Source: Bradyrhizobium liaoningense
GTDB taxonomy: Bacteria > Pseudomonadota > Alphaproteobacteria > Rhizobiales > Xanthobacteraceae
Reading direction: 5' to 3'
DNA length: 64,000 nucleotides
Assembly (NCBI RefSeq): GCF_018130785.1
Contig: NZ_JAFCJT010000016.1
Location: 1-64,000 of the forward strand
Shown: piece by piece, positions 16,400 to 25,082 of the stretch
Layout: each line of letters begins with the position of its first letter
Numbering within the stretch: position 1 is the first letter of the stretch
Notes under the pieces: model-generated
Seen by the model: only the letters and a program-made list of their open reading frames with translations
Databases searched by the model: none
Told to the model about the DNA's origin: nothing
Position numbers and translations under genes: made by a program

Positions 16400-18450
16400 T
16401 CAGACAATCGCCACAAAGTTCACCGACATGGCTCCCCCTGTCACTGTGTGCGAAGGCCACTGCCGCAGCTCTTGACCGCTGCCGAAGGTGGCGCTGGTGT
16501 CGGTGACGGCCTTGATGGCTGCGAGCCGAGAATTGAAGCCCGCCTGTATGAGAATCGAGGCGGACCGGTTCAGCGTTCCGGTCTCCACCGCGGAGACCGC
16601 GAGGCCGAGTTCGAAGTCTTGGATCGGCAAGCCGCCAATGGTGTCTCCATGCGTCGCGGCGCGCACTCGGATGGCCTCGAGGGCCCAGGGGAGTCGGAAT
16701 ACCAGTCCTCCCTCAACGAACTGTAGCGTCTCTGCCTCCCGGCCGGCGGCCATGGTCGCGAGCGGGCGACCCAACAGCCACGCCCGCAGCACCGCTCGCC
16801 AATCGTCGGGCATCGTGTCGGGTGTGAACGGATAGAAAGTGAATGCGAGCTCGCCGATGCGGGTGATCGCGGCGATCGCCGCGTCGGCGTCGCCCATCAG
16901 GATCGCGGCGTTGGCCTGGACGAGAAGGAGGTTCGCGTCCGCCGCGATGGCGTCGAGCGCATGCCCGGCGGAAAGCCCCACGCCAGCGAGGAAGTAGCCT
17001 CGACGGCGTGTCGCGTTTGATTGTTTCCAGATGAGCCGGCTGCGCGAGACCAAGCCCGCCTTGAAGATGCGGCGGGACGCCTCGTTGTAGCGCTGCAGGC
17101 GCCGGTGCCAAAGCGAAGACTGCAGGATGTCGTCGAGCGCGGCCTCGATTCCCTCGTCCGGCACGTCGTTCTCTCCGATGAGACTCAGGATGGCGGTGTC
17201 GAGGGTCGCGATGTGACGTTGCCAGTCTGCGAGTGCGTTCTCGCGCGCTTCGGGCTTCTCGCCGGCGACCTCGGGAAAGCTCCATGCCATGGCGTTGTTG
17301 ACGACGTATTCCGTCAGGTGACCGATGTCGCCGCCGATACGGGCGTGCATTCTGTTGAGGAGCGCGGTGATCAGCTGGATGAGCCCGCTCTCCATGTTGC
17401 GTGCGCTGAGATCGTCGATCAGCCCCTCCCAACTCTTCCGCTTCTTCGCCAAGTCGTCGAATATGGGAAACAGCACGATACCTTCGACGTCGACGTAGGC
17501 CCGGCCGGCCCGGCCGATGACGTTCTTGAACTCGGCGACGTCGATCCGTTCGCCGGCGCGATGCAGCGAGTGCATGATCACGGCGGTCGCGGACAGATTC
17601 AGCCCTTGCGCCAGCGTCGGCGAGGAGATGGTGACCTTGAGGACGTTCTCGCGCAGCAACCGCTCGATCTCCTTGCGGTAGGCAGTCGGCAGCGCGCCAT
17701 GGTGCAGCGCCACACCGATGCGGAGGCACTTGAGGATGGGACTGTCCGCACCGAGCCATTCCTCGCCGAGCGCGATCGCGGTTTTCAGGACCGAAGGGTC
17801 GGCCTCGAGCATCGAAGGCAGCGCGCCCCGTTCGTGCAGGTCGACGATGACGTCGGCGAAAGGCTCGACGCTCCTGCGCATGGGACAGAAGATGAGCACC
17901 GTCTGCTTGTCCTCGACCAGCCGCCACGCGGTCGCGAGGCAGAGTTCCCTCTGATCCTGAGGGAACGGAGTTTTGCGTTGGCGCTTTGGCTTCGCCCACT
18001 TGGGCGGGGGCGCCCCGACGAGGAAGCGCCGGACCCACGGACGCTCGTCCCCGACGCGCAGATTAAGCCGCGCCGTCGACGTCGAGGGCGACCAGACGAC
18101 CTCGCCGAACCGCAATCGGGTCGGCCGCCAATCGTTCTTGATCACGCCGCCGGGATGGTCCCGCCGCAGCCAGGCGGCGAAATCGTCGAGCTGATCGCCG
18201 TCGGGCAGGATCGCGCACAGGCACACGATCCGGCGCTGTGCGGCGTCGATCCGGCGCAGCAGCCGTTGAATATGTACTTCGTACTGGACCTCGCGCTCGT
18301 TGAGGCCGATCATGTGTCCTTCGTCGAACACCAGCAGGCTGACGTCGTCGAGCAGGTTGGGATCATTGCGGAGCGCGAACCCGAAGCGCTGTGCTTCAGA
18401 CTGTTGCGGACGACCACCGCAATCCGTTGGCAGCTTTCGCCGCGAAGAAC
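16400..18450 (-). pseudogene. 5'-truncated Ski2-like DEAD/DEAH helicase
   Basis: The long open frame starts at Met 18331, inside the Walker B region (LLVFDEGHMIGLNEREVQYE). It keeps the second RecA domain, including QTVLIFCPMRRSVEPF and SPTLAQGLNLSATAVIMHSLHR then EFKNVIGRAGRAYVDVEG (motif VI), plus about 300 C-terminal residues. In-frame homology continues upstream only to about 18400 (QRFGFALRNDP). A frameshift then leads to IAVVVR, after which helicase sequence stops. Motif I, the nucleotide-binding P-loop, is absent. It would be ATPase-dead and is probably a relic. Helicases of this layout occur in several defence systems, but I cannot assign one. Confidence 0.75.
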
Positions 18451-18501
18451 TCCACCGCGAAGCCCAGTCCAGGGAACGAGAAGCCTCGGTATCTCCTGGG
18501 A

Positions 18502-18669
18502 GAACAGATCGTAACGACCTCGAAGAGCAAAGATGGCAGTACGCTTTACTGTAGCGGTGGCATCTCCGCGACAGTGGGCGACACGAAGGCTTCGAAGACC
18601 GTTGGGTTCAGCGTTCAAAGATCGAAGGACGGCAAGATCTCGGTATCGGTCACACCCTTTGAATTTTAG
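18502..18669 (+). pseudogene. Possible 3' fragment of an unknown gene
   Basis: A plus-strand frame ending at 18669 encodes DGSTLYCSGGISATVGDTKAS then KTVGFSVQRSKDGKISVSVT, which looks like a beta-strand-rich protein end. It has no start of its own. It begins where the head of the minus-strand helicase relic ends, so the junction near 18450-18500 may have truncated both genes. The family is unrecognised. Confidence 0.3.
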
Positions 18670-19363
18670 TTGGCCACTGTAGCGATCGCTTCGCGACCGC
18701 CCCTTCCAGCGCGCAAACGACCCTAGCGCAGGAAATGCCGAGATCGCCAACCTTTGTGGGAAGGTTTTCTCGCGGCCCGGGGGCTTCATGAGGTTGGGGG
18801 CAGGCCGGGAGCAAGGAATCGACGCGGGTTCTGCTCGGTATTTCCAAGCAAGTTCGGCCTTATATTGCGCCTGTCGTCCGTACGGCCAGAACTTCGTGAC
18901 GTCCCATCTCGCCGTCGCCTACGCGTCAATTCCCGCTGACCGTCACTAAACCCTTTGCGAACTGAGATTATGTGAAGCGTGCCGGAACGGAGACATCGAC
19001 GAAAGAATTAGAAATCCGGAGACGGAATCTACGCGAGGAGCGGGACAGTCCCCAGCAAAGGCCATGTGGCGTGACGCCCGCATGGCCTTTGTCGTTATGA
19101 GGCCCGCCGACACGCGGTGATCCCATTCACATCCTTACTCTGGCGCCTGCAAACCCGGAGACCTAAGCGTTCGCTCATGTGCGATCTGATCTCTGCCTGC
19201 CGAGCCTTGCGAAGGGGTGCTCGCGCGCGAGGCCTTTCGTTCCGGACAGGGAACTTTTCGGAATTGTCACAAAGCTCGGCTGCTCTTGGAGCGTATGCGC
19301 CGACGGTGCGTTTGCTTAGCAGACACGGAATGCTGTGCGGATCAGACAGAAGGAAAAAAGACC
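18670..19363. other. Gene-poor stretch with a strong hairpin
   Basis: Nearly 700 bases without a supportable gene. The most notable element is the perfect stem at 19057-19090. The rest shows short random frames, and no obvious promoter for the small gene at 19364 was found. Confidence 0.4.
19057..19090 (+). terminator. Orphan hairpin, possible terminator
   Basis: AAAGGCCATG (19057-19066) and CATGGCCTTT (19081-19090) are perfect 10-bp complements around a 14-base loop, followed by GTCGTT. It lies far from any upstream gene, so it could end a small RNA or be a relic. Confidence 0.4.
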
Positions 19364-19549
19364 ATGAGCGTGAAGGGTGAAATCAAGGAAGGTGCCGGCT
19401 ACGTCAAGGAAGAACTCTACGAGCACGGCAAATCCCCGGAAAGTCAGAAGAAGGCCCAGGAGGGCCGCAATCTCCGTAATGAGGGAAGGATTGAGGACGG
19501 CAGAGCGCCGAAGACCACCAAGCCCGGCACGGGACATCCGGAGAAATAG
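19364..19549 (+). CDS. Small hydrophilic stress-type protein
   Basis: The protein is 61 residues from ATG 19364, with an AAGGA-rich leader. It is highly charged (SVKGEIKEGAGYVKEELYEHG then GRIEDGRAPKTTKPGTGHPE), lacks hydrophobic segments and resembles short CsbD-like rhizobial stress proteins in composition. No known domain was identified. It precedes the second copy of the two-gene cassette by about 80 bases. Confidence 0.55.
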   Translation: MSVKGEIKEGAGYVKEELYEHGKSPESQKKAQEGRNLRNEGRIEDGRAPKTTKPGTGHPEK

Positions 19550-19627
19550 TTCTTGCTTGCTTCCGCCCCCGCCGCAACGGGGGCGGACTTCGAAAGGAGG
19601 CCGCACAATCACCAGGAGACACGGCTG

Positions 19628-19808
19628 ATGGACGAAAATAGATTTGCGCCCTTGCTCAGGCGTGCAACCCCAAAAGTATGGCCGGACCTGCCCCGGGATG
19701 CGCAGGAGACTACTGTTCGCGGCTGCCACCGACGATGGGGTCATTGCAAACTCGGTTGATCATCACCCCAAGACGGCGCACCCACCCAAGCCGACGCGGT
19801 TCGCTTGA
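19628..19808 (+). pseudogene. Second copy of the DEVQF/VWPDLPRDAQE gene, frameshifted
   Basis: ATG 19628 follows GGAGA. The reading MDENRFAPLLRRATPKVWPD then LPRDAQE matches residues 62 onward of the protein at 8994-9371. After CAGGAG one extra A shifts the frame; the next frame continues LLFAATDDGVIANSVDHHPK then TAHPPKPTRFA to TGA at 19806-19808. Removing one base would restore a 60-residue protein. The downstream cassette gene is intact. Confidence 0.8.
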
Positions 19809-19817
19809 GAGCTCGCA

Positions 19818-20003
19818 ATGTCGTTGAAACTCGGCAAGCCCAAGACGCCACCCACCACCCTCCGAAAAGACAAGGCCCGCGACATGTGGGAAGCCGTCGC
19901 CGAAGATGCCGACAAGACGGAGGGGAAGGACCGCGATCTGGTCCACGGCGACCGGGGAACGCTTGGATTGGGCGTCGGCGAAACCCTTAACAAGGACGAT
20001 TAA
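19818..20003 (+). CDS. Small DKARDM-motif protein, intact copy
   Basis: The protein is 61 residues from ATG 19818, 9 bases after the end of the frameshifted partner. The sequence SLKLGKPKTPPTTLRKDKAR then DMWEAVAEDADKTEGKDRDL and VHGDRGTLGLG is hydrophilic and acidic at the end. It is homologous to the broken gene at 9402-9582. No known domain. It is probably a rhizobial stress-associated protein, judging from the EcfG-controlled setting of the other copy. Confidence 0.65.
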   Translation: MSLKLGKPKTPPTTLRKDKARDMWEAVAEDADKTEGKDRDLVHGDRGTLGLGVGETLNKDD

Positions 20004-20093
20004 AGAGCTGTGTCCTATGATAGCCGATGTCGCGAAACTGGTTCGCGACAGGCTCCGAGATCCGCTACGGCCAAGTTGTTAGATCACAACTGG

Positions 20094-20502
20094 ATCTCTC
20101 CCTCCTCGCGTCCCTTCCAATATGTGGCGCGCGTGGCCTTCACCTTGATGAGCACGATGCTCAGCGTGTCGACGCCGTTTTCGAACCACTTATCGAGATC
20201 ACTCGTCCAGTGTTGCTGGAGGACCGCCTTGTCGCGAACAAGTTCGGCAATTCCCTCTACGGCGACATAGATGCCGTGCGAGAAAAAGCCACCTTCGGAG
20301 GAGAAGCCCAGGCGACCTTGGGATCTCGCCGGATATCAACGACCACTCGGGTCTGCTCGCTGGACGTTCCGTCGTAAGCAACTTCACCGTTATTACTCAT
20401 CCGACGTTTGGCGATCTCGCCGCCCTCCGTATGAGTCGACAGGATCGCGATGTCGATGCCGGCCATATCCTTGGCGATGTCGCCAAGTGTTTTTCTGGGC
20501 AT
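20094..20502 (-). pseudogene. PNPOx-like general stress protein, broken
   Basis: From ATG 20502 the frame reads PRKTLGDIAKDMAGIDIAIL then STHTEGGEIAKRRMSNNGEV, the start of a pyridoxamine-5'-phosphate-oxidase-like stress protein. It deviates around a damaged central part and stops early. A second frame gives GFFSHGIYVAVEGIAELVRD, LQQHWTSDLDKWFENGVDTL and VKATRATYWKGREEGEIQL to the TCA at 20094-20096 (TGA on the minus strand). At least one frameshift and a short loss in the flavin-binding strand are implied. It sits behind an EcfG-like promoter that now drives nothing intact. Confidence 0.8.
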
Positions 20503-20527
20503 ATCGGTTCTCTCTGTGGAATTGAGA

Positions 20528-20552
20528 AACCGCAGGACGCAAGCGATGTTCC
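20528..20552 (-). promoter_or_regulatory. EcfG-like promoter upstream of the PNPOx relic
   Basis: Minus-strand GGAAC (20548-20552), 16 bases and GGTT (20528-20531), 26 bases upstream of the start at 20502. Confidence 0.5.
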
Positions 20553-20574
20553 TAGCGTGATGCAACGATGGATA

Positions 20575-20826
20575 TTAGACGGCGGGACCGCGAAAGCGAT
20601 CCTCCCCCGAAATGCTCTCCAATGCCACCGGCCGGTTCTCGGCGGCGGATTGGTAGATTGCTTCCATCAGCTTCTGGTCCTGCAGACCCTCCTCGTCCGG
20701 GGTTCGCGGGCGACGCCCCTTCAATACGCACGCGGCCATGTGATCGATTTCACCCTTGTAAGCGAAGGCCGGCTCGAGCTGGACGACGGCTCTCTCGAAG
20801 TAAAGACGTGCCGGCCGTGCCTCATG
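20575..20826 (-). pseudogene. C-terminal fragment of a Gfo/Idh/MocA oxidoreductase
   Basis: One minus-strand frame ending at TAA 20575-20577 reads EPAFAYKGEIDHMAACVLKG then RRPRTPDEEGLQDQKLMEAI and YQSAAENRPVALESI. This is the characteristic C-terminal end of sugar-type NAD(P)-dependent dehydrogenases of this family. The Rossmann domain and catalytic Lys region are missing; upstream, sequence gives way to the SDR gene on the other strand. It is a 5'-truncated relic. Confidence 0.7.
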
Positions 20827-20928
20827 GGCACCGTAGGCTCATGCCGGGGCGCCGGTCGATCGGCGCTCCCCTCGATTAGCAACGATGCGTCGGTCCCCGC
20901 GTTGAGCCTTAAATCCGCGGAGAGACCC

Positions 20929-21930
20929 ATGACGCCTCCTCCCGACACATCCGTGTCCCGCCGACGCGTCGTCCAAGTTGCGAGTGCTGCGCTTGCCGCG
21001 GCGTCGCTGGCCCCCATTACAACGAAAGGCAATACCACCATGGCCCAAGAAGAGCTGACTGAGCCCACCAGCCGCTATCCCAAGCCGCCGTTCAAGGAGC
21101 AATCGCAGCCTTGGCCGGGCCTTGCCGGCAAGATGGAGCCGCAGCCCGACCATGGCGAAACCAGCTATAAGGGCTCCGGCAGACTCGCCGGACGCAAGGC
21201 GCTCATCACCGGCGGCGATTCCGGAATGGGCCGCGCAGCAGCGATCGCATATGCGCGTGAAGGAGCGGATGTCGCCATCAACTACCTGCCGGCAGAAGAG
21301 CCGGACGCCCAAGAGGTGATCGCACTGATCAAGAAGGAGGGACGCATCGGTCTAGCGATTCCGGGCGACCTCAAAGACGAAGCGTTTTGCGGCAAGCTGG
21401 TCGCGCAGGCCGTCGAAGGTCTCGGTGGTCTCGACATCGTCGTCAACAACGCAGCCCGGCAACAAACCCGCGCATCCCTCCTCGACGTGTCGTCGGAAGA
21501 TTTCGACGCCACCATGAAGACCAACATTTACGCGCCCTTTTGGATTCTTAAGGCGGCCTTGCCGCATCTCAAACCAGGATCGTGCATCATCGGCACCACC
21601 TCCGAGCAAGCTTATGATCCATCTCCCGATCTCTACGACTACGCGCAGACCAAAGCCGCGACCATGAACTATGTGAAGTCGCTGGCCAAGCAACTCGCGT
21701 CGAAGGGCATCCGTGTTAACGGCGTCGCGCCGGGTCCGATCTGGACGCCGCTCCAAGTCTCCGGTGGCGCCACGATGGAGAAACTTGAAAAATTCGGCGG
21801 CATGACGCCGTTTGGCCGGCCAGGTCAGCCGGTGGAACTCGCCTCAATCTACGTCCAGCTTGCGGCGGCCGATGCGAGTTATGCGACCGGTCAGGTCTAC
21901 GGCGCGGCAGGCGGATCTGGGCAACCTTGA
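20929..21930 (+). CDS. SDR oxidoreductase with export-like leader
   Basis: The protein is 333 residues from ATG 20929. The leader TSVSRRRVVQVASAALAAASLAP is twin-arginine-like. The conserved segment EPTSRYPKPPFKEQSQPWPG precedes the Rossmann motif TGGDSGMG and NNAARQ, with YDYAQTKAA as the catalytic Tyr/Lys region. The C-terminus is GQVYGAAGGSGQP. It belongs to the YdaD/YghA-like SDR group associated with stress. It could also start at the internal Met before AQEELTEPTS, which would give a cytosolic form. A deletion-damaged paralogue lies at 11421-12024. Confidence 0.92.
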   Translation: MTPPPDTSVSRRRVVQVASAALAAASLAPITTKGNTTMAQEELTEPTSRYPKPPFKEQSQPWPGLAGKMEPQPDHGETSYKGSGRLAGRKALITGGDSGMGRAAAIAYAREGADVAINYLPAEEPDAQEVIALIKKEGRIGLAIPGDLKDEAFCGKLVAQAVEGLGGLDIVVNNAARQQTRASLLDVSSEDFDATMKTNIYAPFWILKAALPHLKPGSCIIGTTSEQAYDPSPDLYDYAQTKAATMNYVKSLAKQLASKGIRVNGVAPGPIWTPLQVSGGATMEKLEKFGGMTPFGRPGQPVELASIYVQLAAADASYATGQVYGAAGGSGQP

Positions 21931-22016
21931 GGGTCTAAGTGCGGACAAGGCGGCTCGCAGGAACGCCGGCTTCGTGCGTGGATTAAGAGATACCACGCAC
22001 CCCGTCGGAGATCCTT

Positions 22017-24140
22017 ATGGCCAAGACCAGGAAGTCAGCGCGCGTCCCCAGCAACACCCCCGTCGTACAAGATCAGAATCTGGCGCGAGGCGAAGGTGGC
22101 GAGCTTCACCAGATCGCCTCGGGCAAGACGCCGGTCCTGACGACGGCTCAAGGTGGTCCTGTATCCGACGACCAGAACTCTCTGAAAATTGGTCCGCGCG
22201 GACCGACGCTGGTCGAAGACTTTCATTTCAGAGAGAAGATCTTTCACTTTGACCACGAGCGTATTCCCGAGCGCGTTGTTCACGCGCGTGGATATGCCGC
22301 CCACGGCTACTTTGAAAACTACAAGTCGCTCGCGAAACACACGCGGGCTGACCTGTTTCAGCGCGCCGGCGAGAAGACGCCGGCCTTCGTGCGTTTTTCC
22401 ACAGTCGCCGGAAGCAAAGGCTCCGTTGACTTAGCCCGTGACGTGCGCGGCTTTGCCGTGAAGCTTTATACGCGGGAAGGCAATTGGGACATCGTCGGCA
22501 ACAACATCCCCGTCTTCTTCATTCAGGACGCCATCAAGTTTCCCGACCTGATCCATGCGGTGAAGGAAGAGCCGGACTGTGCCTTTCCCCAGGCGCAATC
22601 GGCGCATGACAACTTCTGGGACTTCATCAGCCTCACCCCTGAAAGCATGCACATGGTGATGTGGGTGATGTCCGATCGCGCCATTCCACGTTCTTTTCGT
22701 TTTATGGAAGGTTTTGGCGTTCACACGTTCAGGCTCGTCAACGCCAAGAACGAGTCCACCTTCGTCAAATTCCACTGGAAGCCGAAACTCGGCCTGCAGT
22801 CGGTCGTGTGGAATGAAGCGGTCAAGATCAACGGCGCCGATCCCGACTTCCACCGGCGCGATCTCTGGACGGCGATCAAGACCGGCAACTTTCCGGAATG
22901 GGAGCTGCAACTGCAATTGTTCGATCAGGACTTCGCCGACGCCTTCGATTTCGATATCCTCGATGCGACGAAGATTATTCCAGAAGAAGTGCTTTCGCCC
23001 GTACCGGTCGGGCGCCTTGTGCTCGACCGCATGCCCGACAACTTCTTCGCTGAGACCGAACAGGTCGCCTTCATGACCCAAAATGTTCCACCGGGAATCG
23101 ACTTCTCCAACGATCCACTGCTTCAGGGACGTAATTTCTCCTACCTCGACACCCAGCTCAAGCGGCTGGGAAGTCCCAACTTCACCCATATCCCGATCAA
23201 CGCGCCCAAATGCCCGTTCGCGCACTTTCAGCAGGATGGACACATGGCCATGCGCAATCCGGTCGGGCGCGCCAATTACCAGCCGAATTCCTTCGGCGAA
23301 GGCCCCAGGGAATCGCCGCAGCGCGGCTTCACTCCATTCGCCGACGCTCAGAACGGCGCCAAGCGCCGGCTAAGGGCTGAAAGCTTTGCGGACCATTACA
23401 GCCAAGCCCGTCAGTTCTTCATCAGCCAGACCGAGGGCGAACAGGCCCACATCGCGGCCGCGCTGACCTTTGAGCTCAGCAAGGTGAAAATCCCTGCGAT
23501 CCGAGAGCGTATGGTGTCGCATCTCCTCAATATTGACGAGACATTGGCAAGAAAGGTCGCAGACAAGCTCGGCTTGCTGAAGATGCCCAAACCCGCGGAC
23601 GCGGCTGTCCCCACGCGGCAGGATCTGCAACCGTCTCCAGCCCTGAGCATCGTCGAAAACGGCCCCGAACGCTTCGAGGGTCGAAAGCTGGGTGTCCTTG
23701 TCTCCGACGGTTTGGATGCCGGTATCCTCAAAGCCCTCAGGGGCGCCCTCGACAAGGCCGGCGCGACCTACGAGATCGTCTCGCCGAAGGTAACGGGCGT
23801 CAAAGCCAGTGACGGCAGTTGGGTCGAGGCCGACCAGATGATCGACGGAGGACCGTCCGTTCTGTATGACGCAGTCGCGCTTCTGCCGGCGGCGGAAGCT
23901 ATGAGTGATCTGCTAATAGAATCCTCGGCGCGAGATTTCGTCGCCGACGCGTTCGCGCATTGCAAGTTTATTGGCTATGTAGAAGCGGCTTTGCCCCTTT
24001 TCGAAAAGGCCGGCATATTGCCTGATCAATTCGACGAAGGGTGCATCGCGTTAACCAGCGCGAAACTGTCTAAGTCATTCGTAGACGGTTTGTCCGAGCT
24101 GCGCGTGTGGAGTCGCGAACCCAAGGTGAAGTTGCCGTAG
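22017..24140 (+). CDS. katE: Large-subunit catalase HPII type
   Basis: The protein is 707 residues, the length of large clade-2 catalases. The catalytic His is H89 (VVHARGYAAHGYF), the active-site Asn lies at residues 162-163 (VGNNIPVFF) and the proximal haem ligand is Y376 (FSYLDTQLKRLG). After residue about 550 comes the flavodoxin/DJ-1-like C-terminal domain (RKLGVLVSDGLDAGILKALR) typical of this clade. It dismutates hydrogen peroxide in the cytoplasm. It starts about 86 bases after the SDR gene. I saw no perfect EcfG box; GGAAC at 21960 lacks a good -10. Confidence 0.97.
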   Translation: MAKTRKSARVPSNTPVVQDQNLARGEGGELHQIASGKTPVLTTAQGGPVSDDQNSLKIGPRGPTLVEDFHFREKIFHFDHERIPERVVHARGYAAHGYFENYKSLAKHTRADLFQRAGEKTPAFVRFSTVAGSKGSVDLARDVRGFAVKLYTREGNWDIVGNNIPVFFIQDAIKFPDLIHAVKEEPDCAFPQAQSAHDNFWDFISLTPESMHMVMWVMSDRAIPRSFRFMEGFGVHTFRLVNAKNESTFVKFHWKPKLGLQSVVWNEAVKINGADPDFHRRDLWTAIKTGNFPEWELQLQLFDQDFADAFDFDILDATKIIPEEVLSPVPVGRLVLDRMPDNFFAETEQVAFMTQNVPPGIDFSNDPLLQGRNFSYLDTQLKRLGSPNFTHIPINAPKCPFAHFQQDGHMAMRNPVGRANYQPNSFGEGPRESPQRGFTPFADAQNGAKRRLRAESFADHYSQARQFFISQTEGEQAHIAAALTFELSKVKIPAIRERMVSHLLNIDETLARKVADKLGLLKMPKPADAAVPTRQDLQPSPALSIVENGPERFEGRKLGVLVSDGLDAGILKALRGALDKAGATYEIVSPKVTGVKASDGSWVEADQMIDGGPSVLYDAVALLPAAEAMSDLLIESSARDFVADAFAHCKFIGYVEAALPLFEKAGILPDQFDEGCIALTSAKLSKSFVDGLSELRVWSREPKVKLP

Positions 24141-24170
24141 CGGCGGCAATTTCGATTGCCGTACCAGCGA

Positions 24171-24670
24171 TCAGAACTTCACAACCGAACGGAGGCCAAG
24201 CACCGTGGCGTTCTTGAGGTGCTTGCCGGGCGTGGACCCAGCGGGTCCGTCGCGCCGCCGCCAGGATAGCGGATGAACTGCACGTTGGGTTGAATCGTCA
24301 GACCAGCCTGCACCTCATACTGGTACACCGCGGTGAGCAGCTGCTCCGTTGTTCGCAACAACCACGCTGGCCCGTACACCGACTGAAAAGTCGCGATCGA
24401 GGGCTCGGGCGCGCGGTGACACACGGGCATAAGCAGCCGCGACACCGAATTTGTTGTGCGGTCGCGCATCCGCCAATCCAATAAATTCGAACCCGCCGTC
24501 GGCATAGGCATCGATTAAGTTGCGATCGGGCGGGCTGTACGAGGCCCGCCCGAACACACCGATGCCGCGATCGTCGTCATGGCCGACGCGGCAGTGCTTT
24601 TGCTCGAAGACGGCGTAGAGACCGAGGTCACCCGATCGGCTTGCAGCCGTCCCTGAGCTCGCCGGGTCCG
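24171..24670 (-). pseudogene. OprB-type carbohydrate porin fragment
   Basis: Several minus-strand frames together read as a porin C-terminal half: GDLGLYAVFEQKH, VFGRASYSPPDRNLIDAYAD then GGFEFIGLADARPHNKFGVA, LLTAVYQYEVQAGLTIQPNV and QFIRYPGGGATDP. The final strand ends RSVVKF before the stop at 24171-24173, the usual aromatic end of an outer-membrane barrel. At least two frameshifts separate the pieces, and the N-terminal half is absent. Confidence 0.75.
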
Positions 24671-24681
24671 CGAGCGAGAGG

Positions 24682-25082
24682 CCTTGTTTGTCGAAACGCT
24701 GGTCCGCGAAGCTGCCGAAGTGGCGCCAGCCGCCAAGCTTGAGCTTGCCATCGAGGCCGGGATCACCCTTCTTCGCATTCCCAAGCTGGCGAAGGCTTTC
24801 TATGACAAGGGACCGGGCCGCGCCTCAGACCGCCTCGCCGAGGTACTCGAGAAAGCGAAGGCCCGCGGTGAAATCCAAATCGGGGACTGTCATGCAGCGG
24901 CAGACCATTTCGTTGGCATGCTACGCGACAACCTTCATCTGCGGGTCATCCTCGGATTGCGTCCGCCGCCGTCGGCCGCGGAAGCCGAGGCCGTCGTGGC
25001 TTCCACGGTCAACATCTTCCTTTATGGAATCTATGGCGCGAAGCGCCCGCAAGGCTCGAAGGGAGGCGCGCAGGGGCGGTAA
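24682..25082 (+). pseudogene. C-terminal domain of a TetR/AcrR regulator
   Basis: The frame encodes FVETLVREAAEVAPAAKLEL, ITLLRIPKLAKAFYDKGPGR, AADHFVGMLRDNLHLRVILG and a final helix. This is the ligand-binding C-terminal half of an AcrR-like TetR regulator. The N-terminal helix-turn-helix is missing, and the frame begins at the point where the opposing porin fragment ends. It cannot bind DNA and is a truncated relic. Confidence 0.7.

Noticed and set aside
17021..18514. A 497-codon plus-strand open frame antisense to the helicase
   Set aside because: Its translation is highly charged and Arg/Asp/Gln-rich with no domain. It is the GC-driven mirror of the minus-strand helicase frame, whose motifs are clear.
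21958..21984. EcfG promoter for katE
   Set aside because: GGAAC is present at 21960, but 16-17 bases on there is GATT, not (C/G)GTT.
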